Positions 47,868 through 60,609 of a stretch of 64,000 bases of DNA are shown in pieces. The DNA comes from Lingula anatina. Its lineage: Eukaryota > Brachiopoda > Lingulata > Lingulida > Lingulidae. The stretch spans positions 379,219-443,218 of the forward strand of contig NW_019774580.1 of the NCBI RefSeq assembly GCF_001039355.2, given 5' to 3'. A program made the translations under genes and the position numbers. Each line of letters starts with the position of its first letter. Within the stretch, counting starts at the first letter, position 1. The notes beneath the pieces are model-generated. The model was not told where the DNA came from, searched no databases, and saw nothing but the letters and a program-made list of their open reading frames with translations.

Positions 47868-50321
47868 ATAAACCTCAAATTTGAAGACTTCTTATACTGT
47901 ACTCTTTTATTTCTTGCCTTTTTCCCATTTGAGTTTTGGCAGTTAATGGGGAAGTTTCAAAGATGGCTTTTTCAGCATGATTTGATGAAATTGATGTATA
48001 TTTTGAACTCGACTGTCAGTACATTTAAACATACGCAGACAGTCTGGACTGCGGATTAAGCACTAGCTGGCTAATAAATCTCAGGAGCTAGATATGCCTG
48101 GAGCTAGCAAGGTAGGCATCCTCTCAGATAACCAGGTGGAAATGCTGAAATGTGAATCTTTAAATATAGATTTTAAGGAGCTGCAGCTTGGGTTTTGAAT
48201 ACCAGGGTAATAGCTGGTTTAGGGGATAAGAAAGCAATATGATCAGCATGCAGAGAATAATTGCAAAAGGGGGGGTTTAGGATTATTATATTACAAAAAA
48301 AAAAAATGAAGAAAATGGTTTCCCTGGGATTTAAGTGTAAATCTCAGTGTTTAAATGAAGGCAATAACATTCCATTTTGGCTAGAATTTTTTTTTATTGG
48401 AGAAAGATGGAACTTAGGCTCCCCAAGGTGGGATTAAAGCATACAACACCTGTCTCTGATATACCAGTTATGGCATCGTGTGGTGACTTTACCACAAAAT
48501 AGCTTCTAATTGCTTGTTATAGCATATCACATTTTTCCATTGAAATTATCTCCCCACCTTCACGCTGCCTGCTTGCTTTCCTGACAGGTACTTGTAGAGA
48601 TTTTAGTTAAAATCATTGAATCACTAGGGGACTGTTTGCATTTTTTTCATATTAATTGCACCAAATGGACCTTTTATTTATGCAAATGATATTCCATGTA
48701 AAAAAGTGTATTGGAATAGATGATTAGTAGATAGGTCATGTGTACAGGCTGTGCAGCAGTATATATTTTTCTTTCTGATGGGCAAACACTCAAAGGGATG
48801 TCCTTTTTTTGCACATTTTCCAGTAAGCTGCACACATATGCCCTTTATCTGGACTGTAACTGTAAGTGCTGCAGTATAACTAACGTTGGGACAACATTTG
48901 AAGAAAAACATAAAAAAAGTGTATTTTTTTTTTTAGCTCATCACTGTTCAAATTAAACTCCTAAGTAATAGCTATTATGAACCATGAGTGTATTTCACTG
49001 TCCATGTATTGTTAGCTAAACTTTAATTTTTGCCCTGTTATTCATCAGAACATCAGAGCAGAATTAATCAGGAGGAGGTTCTGACCTTTCGATGTGAGTG
49101 CTCTTGAGCTATCTTGAAAATTACAGCCATGCTATGAATGGGAGGGTAGCATAAAAAGTGTGGAATTGCAGCCCACCAGGGTGTAGGAATTGATCTTGTA
49201 TACCTATTGCTTTCAATTGTGTGGTCCACTCATTGGTTAACCAGTCTTATAGGATATAAAGATATACATTTGTGTGCACTAGGCAGTTGCAAATAGAAAC
49301 CAATGTGTGATAGAGTATATATAAAAAATATTTTAACTATTTTTTTCATTCTAACTGGTTGGATTGGTACTGAAGGCATCTTATAGAAAATATGAGGTTG
49401 TGCTGGAATTAAGATTATGAAATGTTATGTAAGTTGACAAGCACTCTTGTATATATGCACATTGGCACACACCCTTTGTATTGATTGAACAATCGAGGGA
49501 AGGATTGGTGTATATAGTGATTGAGGCAAGTCAGCGCAGATGTAGACGTCATGTTATATTCTGGAGCACAACATCATTTCGATCTTAATATCATGATTAA
49601 AATTCCACTCCTGTGGTAAGATTTATCATGCTAAGAAAAAATTGGGTACAGTTGGAACACCTGCTATCATGAGGTAGATTGACTTAGATGTTTTGACATA
49701 TTTAGGTGCTAAAAAAGTTCATAGTTTACTGATGATGTATACAGGTGTGTCTAACTGTCAAAAACATACTTGTAGAAAATAAAGTTAATGATTATGACAT
49801 AGCATATTTGCATTCATCTTCTTATTTTACCTACATTTTCCTTTGTTTGGGATACATAGTGACTAGTTGACATGTGTAACAAAATTGTATTTTTAAACTA
49901 TACAATTACCACTCGATTGGTTTTAAAAAATGTATAGATTACCAATGTTAAGTATTCCAAGGCGTTATGATTAATGCATAAAATATTTACACAGTACATT
50001 TGGCATATGAAGCTTGGATAAAAACAAAAGTATCAATAAATAAAATATTTTTAAAGGAATAACAAAGACTCTCAACTCATGCCACTTAGGGGTTAAAAAT
50101 TGATATCTGAATTGAGATTTTTTCTATTGTAGGTCGTTACCAGATTTATGCTGACCCCAAAGGTGACAACCTGTTCCGTGTTGTACTGGAAATCAAGGGG
50201 GTGACTGCTGAGGATGCAGGAAACTATAAAGTTAATGCCAAGAATGAGAGGGGAGAGAGCAATGCCACAATCAGGCTCAACTTTGATAGTAAGTGATGAA
50301 TCAAAATGATACCTATTAAGT
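47868..50321 (+). repeat. 2.4-kb segmental duplicate, copy A
   Basis: Nearly identical to 53820-56258, with scattered substitutions and small indels (for example ATATTACAAAAAAAAAAAATGAAG against ATTACAAAAAAATGAAG). It starts two bases after an N and ends shortly after the half-Ig exon, at ACCTATTAAGT. Confidence 0.9.
50133..50288 (+). pseudogene. orphan duplicate of a twitchin-like half-Ig exon
   Basis: Encodes GRYQIYADPKGDNLFRVVLE, IKGVTAEDAGNYKVNAKNER and GESNATIRLNFD, identical in protein to the exon at 56070, with intact acceptor (CTATTGTAG) and donor (GATA|GTAAGT), phase 1 in and out. No exon with the matching N-terminal half of an Ig domain lies between 31.4 kb and 50.1 kb. Splicing it in would therefore insert half a domain. 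It is most likely a duplicate created by assembly of two haplotypes, or a partial duplication. Labelled pseudogene only because it lacks a partner exon. Confidence 0.6.
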
Positions 50322-51649
50322 AGGGGTGGGCAAATGAAAGCTTTTTTGGGAAATTTAATTTCAGACAAGTGGATTCTATGGCCATTTTGGCTGCTGAATA
50401 CAAATCTAATAAGTATTTTCATTTAAAATTACATCTGATATTGGTATCAGGTGATTTTTCAAAATGGCCACCAAATGTCCCTCGAATCACATATTTCTCA
50501 TGTAAAATTTTAAATATCAGTTCAAAGATGACTTTTTATATGTCTAACCATATGATTTCATGATCAATGAGTGCAAATAGATACATCATTTCGGTTGGGT
50601 CACTTCATTTTTGGTTAAAAAGAGGATTTTTTGGTCATTTTGAGGTAAAAATCACCCCAAGATCATCTTTTCTGTGTACATAAATACAAATGTTTATATG
50701 CAACTGTGGCTTTTAAATTAGGAAAAACCATAATACAACAAATATGGTCAATATTGTTCAAGGATCACATGAAACTGAAAAGTTTTGACATATAGAATAG
50801 CATAATGTTAGTTACATACGGGAATATTTACAGTAGAACACTCAGAAGCAGAGCATTAAGGATATTGTTACTCTTTATTACCATCCAGATACCGAAAACG
50901 AGTTTTTTCCTGCATATAATTATTCAATAATGTATCTGTCTTTGTGCTGCTTTGAAACAATGAAAAAACTCTTGAAAATATGAAATATCAGCGTTTATAT
51001 TTTTCCGTTGCAATGTATAAGCATAAGCAACTCAAAGCTTTAATCATCTATTTAACAGCTTTCTTTTTTGAGATTAGTTAGCAATCCATATGGGGCTTAA
51101 CTTCATCCCTGAACAAGATTTTATCATGATAATTGGCCAATGGACCACAAGGGCATGAGCTACAATCCCATGCCAACGTTTTGGTTTAAATGCTTTTGTT
51201 ATGGAGTTATAAGTCCGTAATGACAGATCTTCTAAAAACAAAGGTATTATTTTGCTTTATCAATGATCAAATCTGAACTAAGGCTTTAAAAAAATCGCTG
51301 GCAGGGTTTTGGGGTACTAAATGGTGTCATTAAATTGGCATTGAAATAGTGATCACGGGTGTTCAGGTAAAACAGAAATTTGAGAAACTGATTTTTCAGT
51401 TTTTACCCCCAAACTGCAATTATACCGTCACCCGTAAGATGACATGTGTAAATGTTAATTAATGTAATCACTGAACACTGAAAATTTATTTATCACCAAA
51501 AAGAATGTATGTAAGGCAGTAAATAAGGAGTTTTGGGTGAACGGTGACAATATCCTTATTGTCTTCATTTATAACCTAGTCATACTAGAGGCGGAATGAG
51601 CTAGCATGTAGTCGGAATGAAAATTTCTTGTTTATTACTGGATATTTGA

Positions 51650-52170
51650 AGTATCTTAAAATTCTAAACGCATTCTAAATGCTTGGGTCCATTCTTGCGT
51701 CCTGTTAAAATGTTTTGGTCATTCTCAAAACTTTCGAAGTGCATTCCAAGTGGAAAAATATCAAATGGCATTCAAGTGTACTCTAACTGCACTATGAGCG
51801 CATTCTTAAGATTCTTACGAAATTCCAACGGCATTCGAAACATTTTGATCACATTCGAGGAAGAACTGAAATGGCAAGGCGCTTCAAATCTTGTCAGAAT
51901 GTTCCACATTGTGCCTCCAATGAGCAGGAATGCAACTCGAATGCATCTTGATTGCAGGCCGGAATTCAGCCAGCAATGAAACCACACTTGTATGGCATTT
52001 GAAGTGCATTCTAAATATTCTCACGATATTTAGACAGCATTAACGATATTCCTAATGTGTTCCAACTACATTCGAGCTGCATTTGAAAGCTAATACAATA
52101 CAACCGAAATGTGCACGAATCATTCCAGGTGGGTTCGAAGCGCATTCTAAGGTATTCTTGCTGGAATTAA
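51650..52170. repeat. cluster of degenerate CATTCNAA motifs
   Basis: Words such as CATTCTAAA, CATTCTCAAA, GCATTCCAAG, GCATTCAAG, CATTCTTAAG, GCATTCGAAA, ACATTCGAGG, GCATTCTAAA, ACATTCGAGC and GCATTCTAAGG, with inverse forms (GGAATGCAACTCGAATGCA), recur at uneven spacing of about 15-40 bases through some 520 bp. No fixed repeat unit. Confidence 0.5.
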
Positions 52171-52859
52171 GGTCAATCTGATATTACCCAACGAATGTGG
52201 TGCGAATTTTGAAAATTCTTCATTATGGCTCATTCTGCTTGATTACTTCAGATTCCAAATAAGTGTGACAGGGGGCTTTACAGTGCCTTCTGGTCTCAGT
52301 GTATTTCTTGTTGATGCTTTCATGGTGGTGATGAGATACTCTTCAACTACGCAACTGAAACTAAGTACTATTCCAAGGTTAAGAGCTTAGAGGTTGTAAG
52401 AGGTTGATGTCACCTGACAAAGTTTTACCTGTTCTGAAGAAAAGGAAAATTATACAGCATAAAATTTGTTGGTACACATCCATGAAGGTAGTTTCAGCAT
52501 TGTTTTTATACCAGACTGTAATCCATGAATTCAGTATGTACATAATGGCCATTATTTATATTTATCTTAGGCTCGAAGTGTGTATTTTATGTATGTGTTT
52601 GNCGGAGGCGGTATCGCCTCTCTGATCCTCTAGTTTAAATTATATTCATAATTATTTTAATAACACTTACAATTTTTAACATTGGGATATTTTGTGAATA
52701 TTAGTTGTTAAGTATTGTAATCATGTAGTATTTGCTGTAACATTAATGCCATCTCTCTTCCTGTTAGACTAGCATCATCAATGAACAATTCATTCATGTT
52801 TCATTTTGATGCCTGGAAATAGATACTCACATTTTACAATTTCCTTCTTTTTTTGCCAG

Positions 52860-53008
52860 ACAAGACGGAATAGCCCCACAGTTCACACAAAAACCATCCA
52901 TCAAGCAGGAAGATGGTGGCAAAAAGCTTGTGTTTGAATGCCAGCTTAAGGCACAGCCAGCCCCCACCATCCGCTGGTTCAGAGACACTGTGGAACTCCA
53001 TGATGAAG
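52860..53008 (+). CDS. twitchin-like exon, N-terminal half of Ig domain 2
   Basis: Acceptor CTTTTTTTGCCAG, donor GAAG|GTAAGG, phase 2 in and phase 1 out. Encodes QDGIAPQFTQKPSIKQEDGG, then KKLVFECQLKAQPAPTIRWF and RDTVELHDE. The Cys (VFEC) and Trp (IRWF) of an I-set domain are present. The frame joins directly to the exon at 56070 (GRYQIYADPKG), together making one full Ig domain. The phase-2 entry fits both the micro-exon at 31361 and the Lys/Pro exon at 42727, so either could be spliced upstream. An inverted-repeat element lies just downstream in the intron. Confidence 0.85.
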
Positions 53009-53061
53009 GTAAGGAAAAGTGAGAAAGAAATAGGCACATGACTGTAAGGGATCTTTCCCAG

Positions 53062-53274
53062 ACCCTATTGTACTAACTGTGGATCGATATATCTACGAGG
53101 AGATTCTTGCTAAATTGCAATCAAATTAAGTGGCTTAGATGTCTGTCACGCCTACTGAAGCTGTAAGGGGGTAATTAATTATCATTTTGCAGCTTTAGTA
53201 GGTGTGCCAGACATCTATGCCACTTAGAGATGGATCGATCCTGTTAGATTGATCTAGTTATGGGAACCAGTCTT
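53062..53274. mobile_element. diverged inverted-repeat MITE
   Basis: Contains TTGCTAAATTGCAATC, GTAAGGGGGTAATTAATTATC and GATCGATCCTGTTAGATTGATC in the same order as the element at 39442. The left end is worn and no target duplication remains. Confidence 0.6.
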
Positions 53275-53819
53275 ACTCATTGCAAAGCACCACTCCCACC
53301 ATTTTGGACTAAAGAGATGTTTTTTTTATAGCACATGATAATATATACATACATTAGAGAGCATGTACCCATAGAAGCAGACCAGACTGTTTCCTATTCC
53401 TATTGACTTGTCTCATAAACATTCCACCACTGTAAACGTTTTCTTATTTTCTACACATAAACATATTATGTACCTTTTATTGCCAAAATAAGCAGAAGGT
53501 GAATGATTACAGTTAAGCAGAAAATGTTGTGGGACAGAGCCACATAAATTGTTGGCATTGTTGCCAAGAAGGTATTGTAGGAAAGGTTCTTCAACATAGA
53601 TTTTTGATTCTGGATAGATGCTGTATTCTGTTTAAAATTTTTGACTACCCTTTTGGAGCAAGGGCTGTAAAATACATAAATGATTAGTTTCTGGATATAA
53701 TGGATCTTTGAAGTGCATAGAGAAAGAACAGTTGGCATATAGAGCACATGAGCACAAGATATTTCTTTATTCATAGTTATAATGAGAGATGTTGTATTCA
53801 CATTTTCTTTAAAATGATA

Positions 53820-56258
53820 ATAAACCTCAAATTTGAAGACTTCTTATACTGTACTCTTTTATTTCTTGCCTTTTTCCCATTTGAGTTTTGGCAGTTAATG
53901 GGGAAGTTTCAAAGATGGCTTTTTCAGCATGATTTGATGAAATTGATGTATATTTTGAACTCGACTGTCAGTACATTTAAACATACGCAGACAGTCTGGA
54001 CTGCGGATTAAGCACTAGCTGGCTAATAAATCTCAGGAGCTAGATATGCCTGGAGCTAGCAAGGTAGGCATCCTCTCAGATAACCAGGTGGAAATGCTGA
54101 AATGTGAATCTTTAAATATAGATTTTAAGGAGCTGCAGCTTGGGTTCTGAATACCAGGGTAATAGCATATAGCTGGTTTAGGGGATAAGAAAGCAATATG
54201 ATCAGCATGCAGAGAATAATTGCAAAAGGGGGGGTTTAGGATTATTACAAAAAAATGAAGAAAATGGTTTCCCTGGGATTTAAGTGTAAATCTCAGTGTT
54301 TAAATGAAGGCAATAACATTCCATTTTGGCTAGAATTTTACCTGAGTTTTTTTTTATTGGAGAAAGATGGAACTTAGGCTCCCCAAGGTGGGATTAAAGC
54401 ATACAACACCTGTCTCTGATATACCAGTTATGGCATCGTGTGGTGACTTTACCACATATTAGCTTCTAATTGCTTGTTATAGCATATCACATTTTTCCAT
54501 TGAAATTATCTCCCCACCTTCACGCTGCCTGCTTGCTTTCCTGACAGGTACTTGTAGAGATTTTAGTTAAAATCATTGAATCACTAGGGGACTGTTTGCA
54601 TTTTTTTCATATTAATTGCACCAAATAGACCTTTCATTTATGCAAATGAAATTCCATGTAAAAAAGTGTATTGGAATGGATGATTAGTAGATGGGCAGCA
54701 GTATATATTTTTCTTTCTGATGGGCAAACACTCAAAGGGATGTCCTTTTTTTGCACATTTCCAGTAAGCTGCACACATATGCCCTTTATCTGGACTGTAA
54801 CTGTAAGTGCTGCAGTATAACTAACATTGGGACAACATTTGAAGAAAAACATAAAAAAGTGTATTTTTTTTTAGCTCATCACTGTTCAAATTAAACTCCT
54901 AAGTAATAGCTATTATGAACCATGAGTGTATTTCACTGTCCATGTATTGTTAGCTAAACTTTAATTTTTGCCCTGTTATTAATCAAAACATCAGAGCAGA
55001 ATTAATCAGGAGGAGGTTCTGACCTTTCGATGTGAGTGCTCTTGAGCTATCTTGAAAATTACAGCCATGCTATGAATGGAAGGGTAGCATAAAAAGTGTG
55101 GAATTGCAGCCCACCAGGGTGTAGGAATTGATCTTGTATACCTATTGCTTTCAATTGTGTGGTCCACTCATTGGTTAACCAGTCTTATGAAGATATACAT
55201 TTGTGTGCACTAGGCAGTTGCAAATAGAAACCAATGTGTGATAGAGTATATATAAAAAAATATTATAACTATTTTTTTCATTCTAACTGGTTGGATTGGT
55301 ACTGAAGGCATCTTATAGAAAATATGAGGTTGTGCTGGAATTAAGATTATGAAATGTTATGTAAGTTGACAAGCACTCTTGTATACATGCACATTGGCAC
55401 ACACCCTTTGTATTGATTGAACAGTCGAGGGAAGGATTGGTGTATATAGTGATTTGAGGCAAGTCAGCGCAGATGTAGACGTCATGTTATATTCTGGAGC
55501 ACATCATCATTTCGATCTTAATATCATGATTAAAATTCCACTCCTGTGGTAAGATTTATCATGCTAAGAAAAAATTGGGTACGTTTGGAACACCTGCTAT
55601 CATGAGGTAGATTGACTTAGATGTTTTGACATATTTAGGTGCTAAAAAAGTTCATAGTTTACTGATGATGTATACAGGTGTGTCTAACTGTCAAAAACAT
55701 ACTTGTAGAAAATAAAGTTAATGATTATGACATAGCATATTTACATTCATCTTCTTATTTTACCTACATTTTCCTTTGTTTGGGATACATAGTTAGTGAC
55801 TAGTTGACATGTGTAACAAAATTGTATTTTTAAACTATACAATTACCACTCGATTGGTTTTAAAAAATGTATAGATTACCAATGTTAAGTATTCCAAGAC
55901 GTTATGATTAATGCATAAAATATTTACAAAATACATTTGGCATATGAAGCTTGGATAAAAACAAAAGTATTAATAAATTAAATATTTTTAAAGGAATAAC
56001 AAAGACTCTCAACTCATGCCACTTAGGGATTAAAAATTGATATCTGAATTGAGATTTTTTCTATTGTAGGTCGTTACCAGATTTATGCTGACCCCAAAGG
56101 TGACAACCTGTTCCGTGTTGTACTGGAAATCAAGGGGGTGACTGCTGAGGATGCAGGAAACTATAAAGTTAATGCCAAGAATGAGAGGGGAGAGAGCAAT
56201 GCCACAATCAGGCTCAACTTTGATAGTAAGTGATGAATCAAAATGATACCTATTAAGT
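53820..56258 (+). repeat. 2.4-kb segmental duplicate, copy B
   Basis: Partner of 47868-50321, in the same orientation. This copy has the matching upstream half-Ig exon (52860), so it is the one that fits the gene. Confidence 0.9.
56070..56225 (+). CDS. twitchin-like exon, C-terminal half of Ig domain 2
   Basis: 156 nt, acceptor CTATTGTAG, donor GATA|GTAAGT, phase 1 in and out. Encodes GRYQIYADPKGDNLFRVVLE, IKGVTAEDAGNYKVNAKNER and GESNATIRLNFD. It ends the second Ig domain with the same LNF close as domains 1 and 3. The second Ig cysteine is Val (YKV). Confidence 0.85.
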
Positions 56259-56835
56259 TTTTCAGTGTTGGTGCCAAAAAAAGACAGGAAAGAGCAAATA
56301 TAATGGTGTAATGGTACCCATCACTGATAGTAAGAAACCTAGATGGTTTGCACCTTCAGTTTGTGCCTGTATTCTAGACTGTTCGTTATTAATTGTTTTA
56401 AGTGTCCGTGAGAGTATTACAAGCATACATGTGTGTAAAATGGCACTGGATAACATTCTCTAGGTGAAGTTAGTGTCTTTTTTTAGAGTAATTAGAATTT
56501 CTGTGAATAAAAGCATGTATCTAACTTTCTTTTAGAAATCTGTTGTGGAGTTTTCTCTTATAAATTATTATTTGAAAAATTCTTTTTTCTTTTTGTACAA
56601 TTTTAGCTGTTTTCTCTTTAGATACTAAGCTGGGCTGAGCTGGCATAATTTCCCTTAATTTTCGAAAACCTTTTTTGCCAAATGTGCAAACTTATTGAAG
56701 TATAACTACACATATCAAATTTTAATGACTCAAAGGGAATGGAACTGATCCATTGGTCAGCATTTGATATGCTAGCTTAAGCCCAGCTCGATTATTTTAG
56801 CTGTGCATGTTAGATTTCCTGCATTGGCGTTTCAG

Positions 56836-57147
56836 GCGAGGAGGCTCCTGGCAAACGTGGCCAGAGACCTTCTTTCACACAGAAACCTGTCATCAAGCAA
56901 GAGGGAGAAAATATTGTCTTTGAATGCAAACTTAGTGCAGATCCCAAGCCTACGATCACTTGGTTTTTTGGAGACAAAGTTGTCAAAGATGGTGGAAGAT
57001 ACAAGATCACAAGTGTCGCAGATGGGAATAACTACACCCTGCGCTATGTAATTTCAAATGTGAGCAAAGAGGATGGTGGAGAATATAAAGTCAGTGCCAA
57101 AAATGCCCTTGGGGAGTCAAATGCTACTTTGAGCCTCAACTTTGAAG
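56836..57147 (+). CDS. twitchin-like exon, Ig domain 3
   Basis: Acceptor GGCGTTTCAG, donor GAAG|GTACCT, phase 1 in and out, 312 nt. Linker SEEAPGKRGQ, then a complete I-set domain: RPSFTQKPVIKQEGENIVFE, ECKLSADPKPTITWFFGD, GNNYTLRYVISNVSKEDG, GEYKVSAKNALGESNATLSL and NFEG. Unlike domain 2 it has no intron within the domain. Again Val replaces the second Ig cysteine. The regular close (LNFEG) and phase-1 borders would allow domain-wise exon shuffling or skipping. Confidence 0.85.
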
Positions 57148-59025
57148 GTACCTCTTGTGTTTCTTACATTTTTATTTTTACTTTGTGTCTTATGTGTAGG
57201 TAGCAAGGCATAATATATATGGCATGTATTTGTTGGATGTTTTTTTATAGATAGACAACTAACCACCTGTCATCCCAGGATAATTGTTTGAGGATGAAAG
57301 CTTAATTTAACAGTCATTGAAGAATAAAATTTCAAGTAGGGAATCAAACTCAAATGTGACATTTACATGTTTGGCATAAATTATAATAACCATAATTAAG
57401 TATAAGGTTACTTATTTATTCAAACTTTCACGTTCATGTAATGTTTACAGTTTCATTTCTACTTGTTAGAAAGGCATGTCATAACTCAGCTTGATTGAAA
57501 GAAAACATTCTGTGAAGTCTGCACAGGTGAAAGGTGACAGGTGGTTTGTGCTAGGTTGTTGTATAGGTTCAGTACACAGTCCGTAGTTAGGAATCTCTTT
57601 TTGTTATATATATATTTCAGTTATATATATATTTCAGTTGGTCCTGTAGGAAGCACAATTTAATCACTTATGCTGTTTTTGACACCTCATTTGGGACCCA
57701 TTAATGGGTGTTTTCTGCATTGTAATTTTTAAGCAACAAAGTAGATTTAAAATTCAGCATAATGTGTTCAAGCTACACAGATGCTTTTGTCTTGTTTCAT
57801 TATTTCAGTATCCTAGCGGCATTTTACAGCATTTCTCTGTACAACTAAATTGAACTCAGTAAAGCCTGAACACATACATGTACCCAACACAAGCTTCTTT
57901 GTTTGGTTGTAGTCTTTATTATGTTTTGTGGCTATTTGTGTATGAAATATCTGTATTGAATTTTGTTTATAGTGCTAACTACCATGTTGATGAGGATACA
58001 AGGTAAGGGGTGTAAAAAGGTGCTTATGTCATATTACCCACCCATTATGCATGACAGAAAAGAAAACTATATCCTTTTAGTACCTGGACTTTTAAACATA
58101 TGTCAGTACTATTCTTTACCTTTTTGTTGTGCAATTCTGTATCCTAAAATTATTCATACATCTATGTATATTTGTATATGTATATGTTGCAAAAACATAT
58201 TTGTGTAGCTATCTGCTAACAGATGCTGTGATACCTAAAAGAATAATGCAACATTTACTCATGAGCCAAATGAAAGGAGGAAGTAGACAGATGAGCACAC
58301 CTGTCACAATTGAAACATTGTGTTGTTTTAGTTGTGACAAGTGCTTTTACCAAAGAAAACTTGTAGCAAACAAACATTAAGATGAAAACTGTCATGAATG
58401 AAAGTGCATTTATTTAAAAAGTTAAGCATTTCTGATGCCCTTTGTTGAACTTGGTGCCTGACATGTTTACTTACAGTTTATGACTTGGTGTGCAAAAACA
58501 CCCTCGTTTGATACCAACTGTTTTTGCACATGCTGCTCCATGTGTAGATGCTATTTAGACCTCTTTAGGACCAAGAAAAGGTCTCAAAAGATACTTTTCT
58601 GTTTTGAAAAAAACAACTTTGACCCCCTCAAAATTTGATTTACTTAAGGGGATAACCAGATCATGATGTTTACCTGGGTGTGTTGATTATCACCTTATGT
58701 TATTGTTCACAATTTCAACCAAGGAATGGTGTTTTCATTCATTCAGACCCAACTTCCTTTATCCCATGAATAAGTTGTCATGTTGTTCTGTATTAAAATA
58801 ATCTGTGAAACCCTTCATCTTTTTCTTCCCAAAACGTATAAATCAGTTGAAAATCCACAGTTAACATCAATCCAAATGACCATTCCATTTTATAGTTACA
58901 GTCAGTTATTGACAATATCTCACTGTTGATTTTATTAATCAAAAATATTTAAATCCCTGTTTGTAATGGCATTTTCATCCCACCATCCCACCATGAGAAA
59001 AGTAACTCTTCTTTCACATAGGAAT

Positions 59026-59076
<51 letters not shown>

Positions 59077-59263
59077 TTTTGTAGGTAGTTAACTTTGGTT
59101 ATTGTATATTGTTTTTATCAACAATGGGAATTTAACCTGATGGTATTGTAAATTTCAGGGTAAGAATGTCACAATAATTTGGAAGAAACTTGTTTCATTT
59201 CTGTATTAATACATCCAAAAAAGGAATACTGAAAATGCTGAATTTAGTTGTTGTATATTTCAG
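57148..59263. other. intron
   Basis: No exon seen. (TTTA)n tract at 59027-59080 and short TATA-rich pieces near 57605-57640. Confidence 0.5.
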
Positions 59264-59291
59264 GTCAAGCTGAACAGCAGCAACCTAAACA
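59264..59291 (+). CDS. twitchin-like micro-exon (Gln-rich linker)
   Basis: 28 bases between the acceptor GTTGTATATTTCAG and the donor AAACA|GTGAGT. Phase 1 in, phase 2 out. Reads GQAEQQQPK plus two bases. Similar in position, composition and phase to the micro-exon at 31361. The next exon was not found before the window ends. Confidence 0.55.
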
Positions 59292-60498
59292 GTGAGTACT
59301 ATTTGTCTTCTCAACTTTTGTCATAGTTTTATATATATACCATTATGACTGATATATCTGGTTTTGGTGTCTGCCCTCAAAGTTCCAGGGGAAAGTATAT
59401 GCATGCACACACAGGCATGTGCACACACACACACACACACACACTCTTAATTAAACTGATACTGTGCGTATTCCTGGTGAAGTGAACTGGTTGCGCCAGT
59501 ATACAATTACACATTAGTCCTAAACTTGGCTAGTCTGAAGGTTGAGGTTTATCTTTCTCTGGGAAATTTTATATGGTGGCACAAAGGTCATTGAGCCAGC
59601 CAGGTAGTTAAATGCAGACATGCAGGGCTCTCATCCTTTCACAAATTAGCAACAAGTGCCCAAAGTATCTGGAAAGCTGCACCCAAGTATTTACCTTACT
59701 CAGATAAACAGTCCCTGCTGCTTGACTGAATCTGACTAAAATTGTTACTTAGCCTGACCACAAGGAAAAAATGGATATGAAAATGGTTGATCTGAAGATT
59801 TTTTAAAATCAGATATTAGATTGCAATTACCCTAATAACTATAATGTTCTCAAATTTTGCATTTGTTTTTGTACATAAGTGCTCAAAATATGTTATAGCT
59901 TCACCGTTTTGTAGAATTCAAATATCATATTTTGGGAATTACGAAATGATGTTTGGTCTTTCTCCAAGTTATACTATTTAAAAACTATATGGTGGCATTT
60001 GATTGAGTTTTAAGCAAAATTTTGACTTTAAATGCATCTTTAATGAAGAATGAATGCATAAAGTAGAAGTAATATATTAAAGGGATAATAACTCTTCATA
60101 TGAGATATATATTTCACAATAAAAACATTGTGAATAACTCATAGAAATATAATATATTCCATTTTACCACAAAAACGGCAGTTATAGCTATTATTCTGAT
60201 ATGTGAGCTTGTCTTTAGACCATGTGACCTCCATTGATGGATATACTCTGTTAAAATCTCTTAAGAGATTTTAACAAAAAACCAAACTTTTTAGAAAAAA
60301 ACCAGGGACTAACTTTGAATGTAAAAATAGATTCATTTACCATTGGTAAGTATGAGAAAATTGTTGTTTACTCCAGGAAAATTCATTTTTTGGCCGAAAC
60401 GAAGAGTTATTATCACTTTAAATTTCTGATAAGCAATCAAAGTAAATAAATTAGGTCCTCGTTTTTCTTTGATATTGCAAGATAAACACCATCTGAAT

Positions 60499-60609
60499 CA
60501 GGCCTACCCAACTACCACACTACACACACCTTGAAAATGGGTAGTGTGGTCTGATCTACCGGTGAAATCAGGATCATTTGGTGCCGAGTCTGGTAGTTGG
60601 GTAGGCCTG
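60499..60609. mobile_element. 111-bp inverted-repeat element, TGAAT duplication
   Basis: CAGGCCTACCCAACTACCA at the left is the reverse complement of TGGTAGTTGGGTAGGCCTG at the right. TGAAT flanks both ends. CCTGGTAGTTGGGTAGGG near 44670 looks like one end of a relative. The CAG start and 5-bp duplication resemble the element at 9224. Confidence 0.75.

Noticed and set aside
51683-51979. 98-codon plus-strand frame
   Set aside because: It runs through the CATTCNAA cluster and has no recognisable protein features; the DNA-level repeat explains it.
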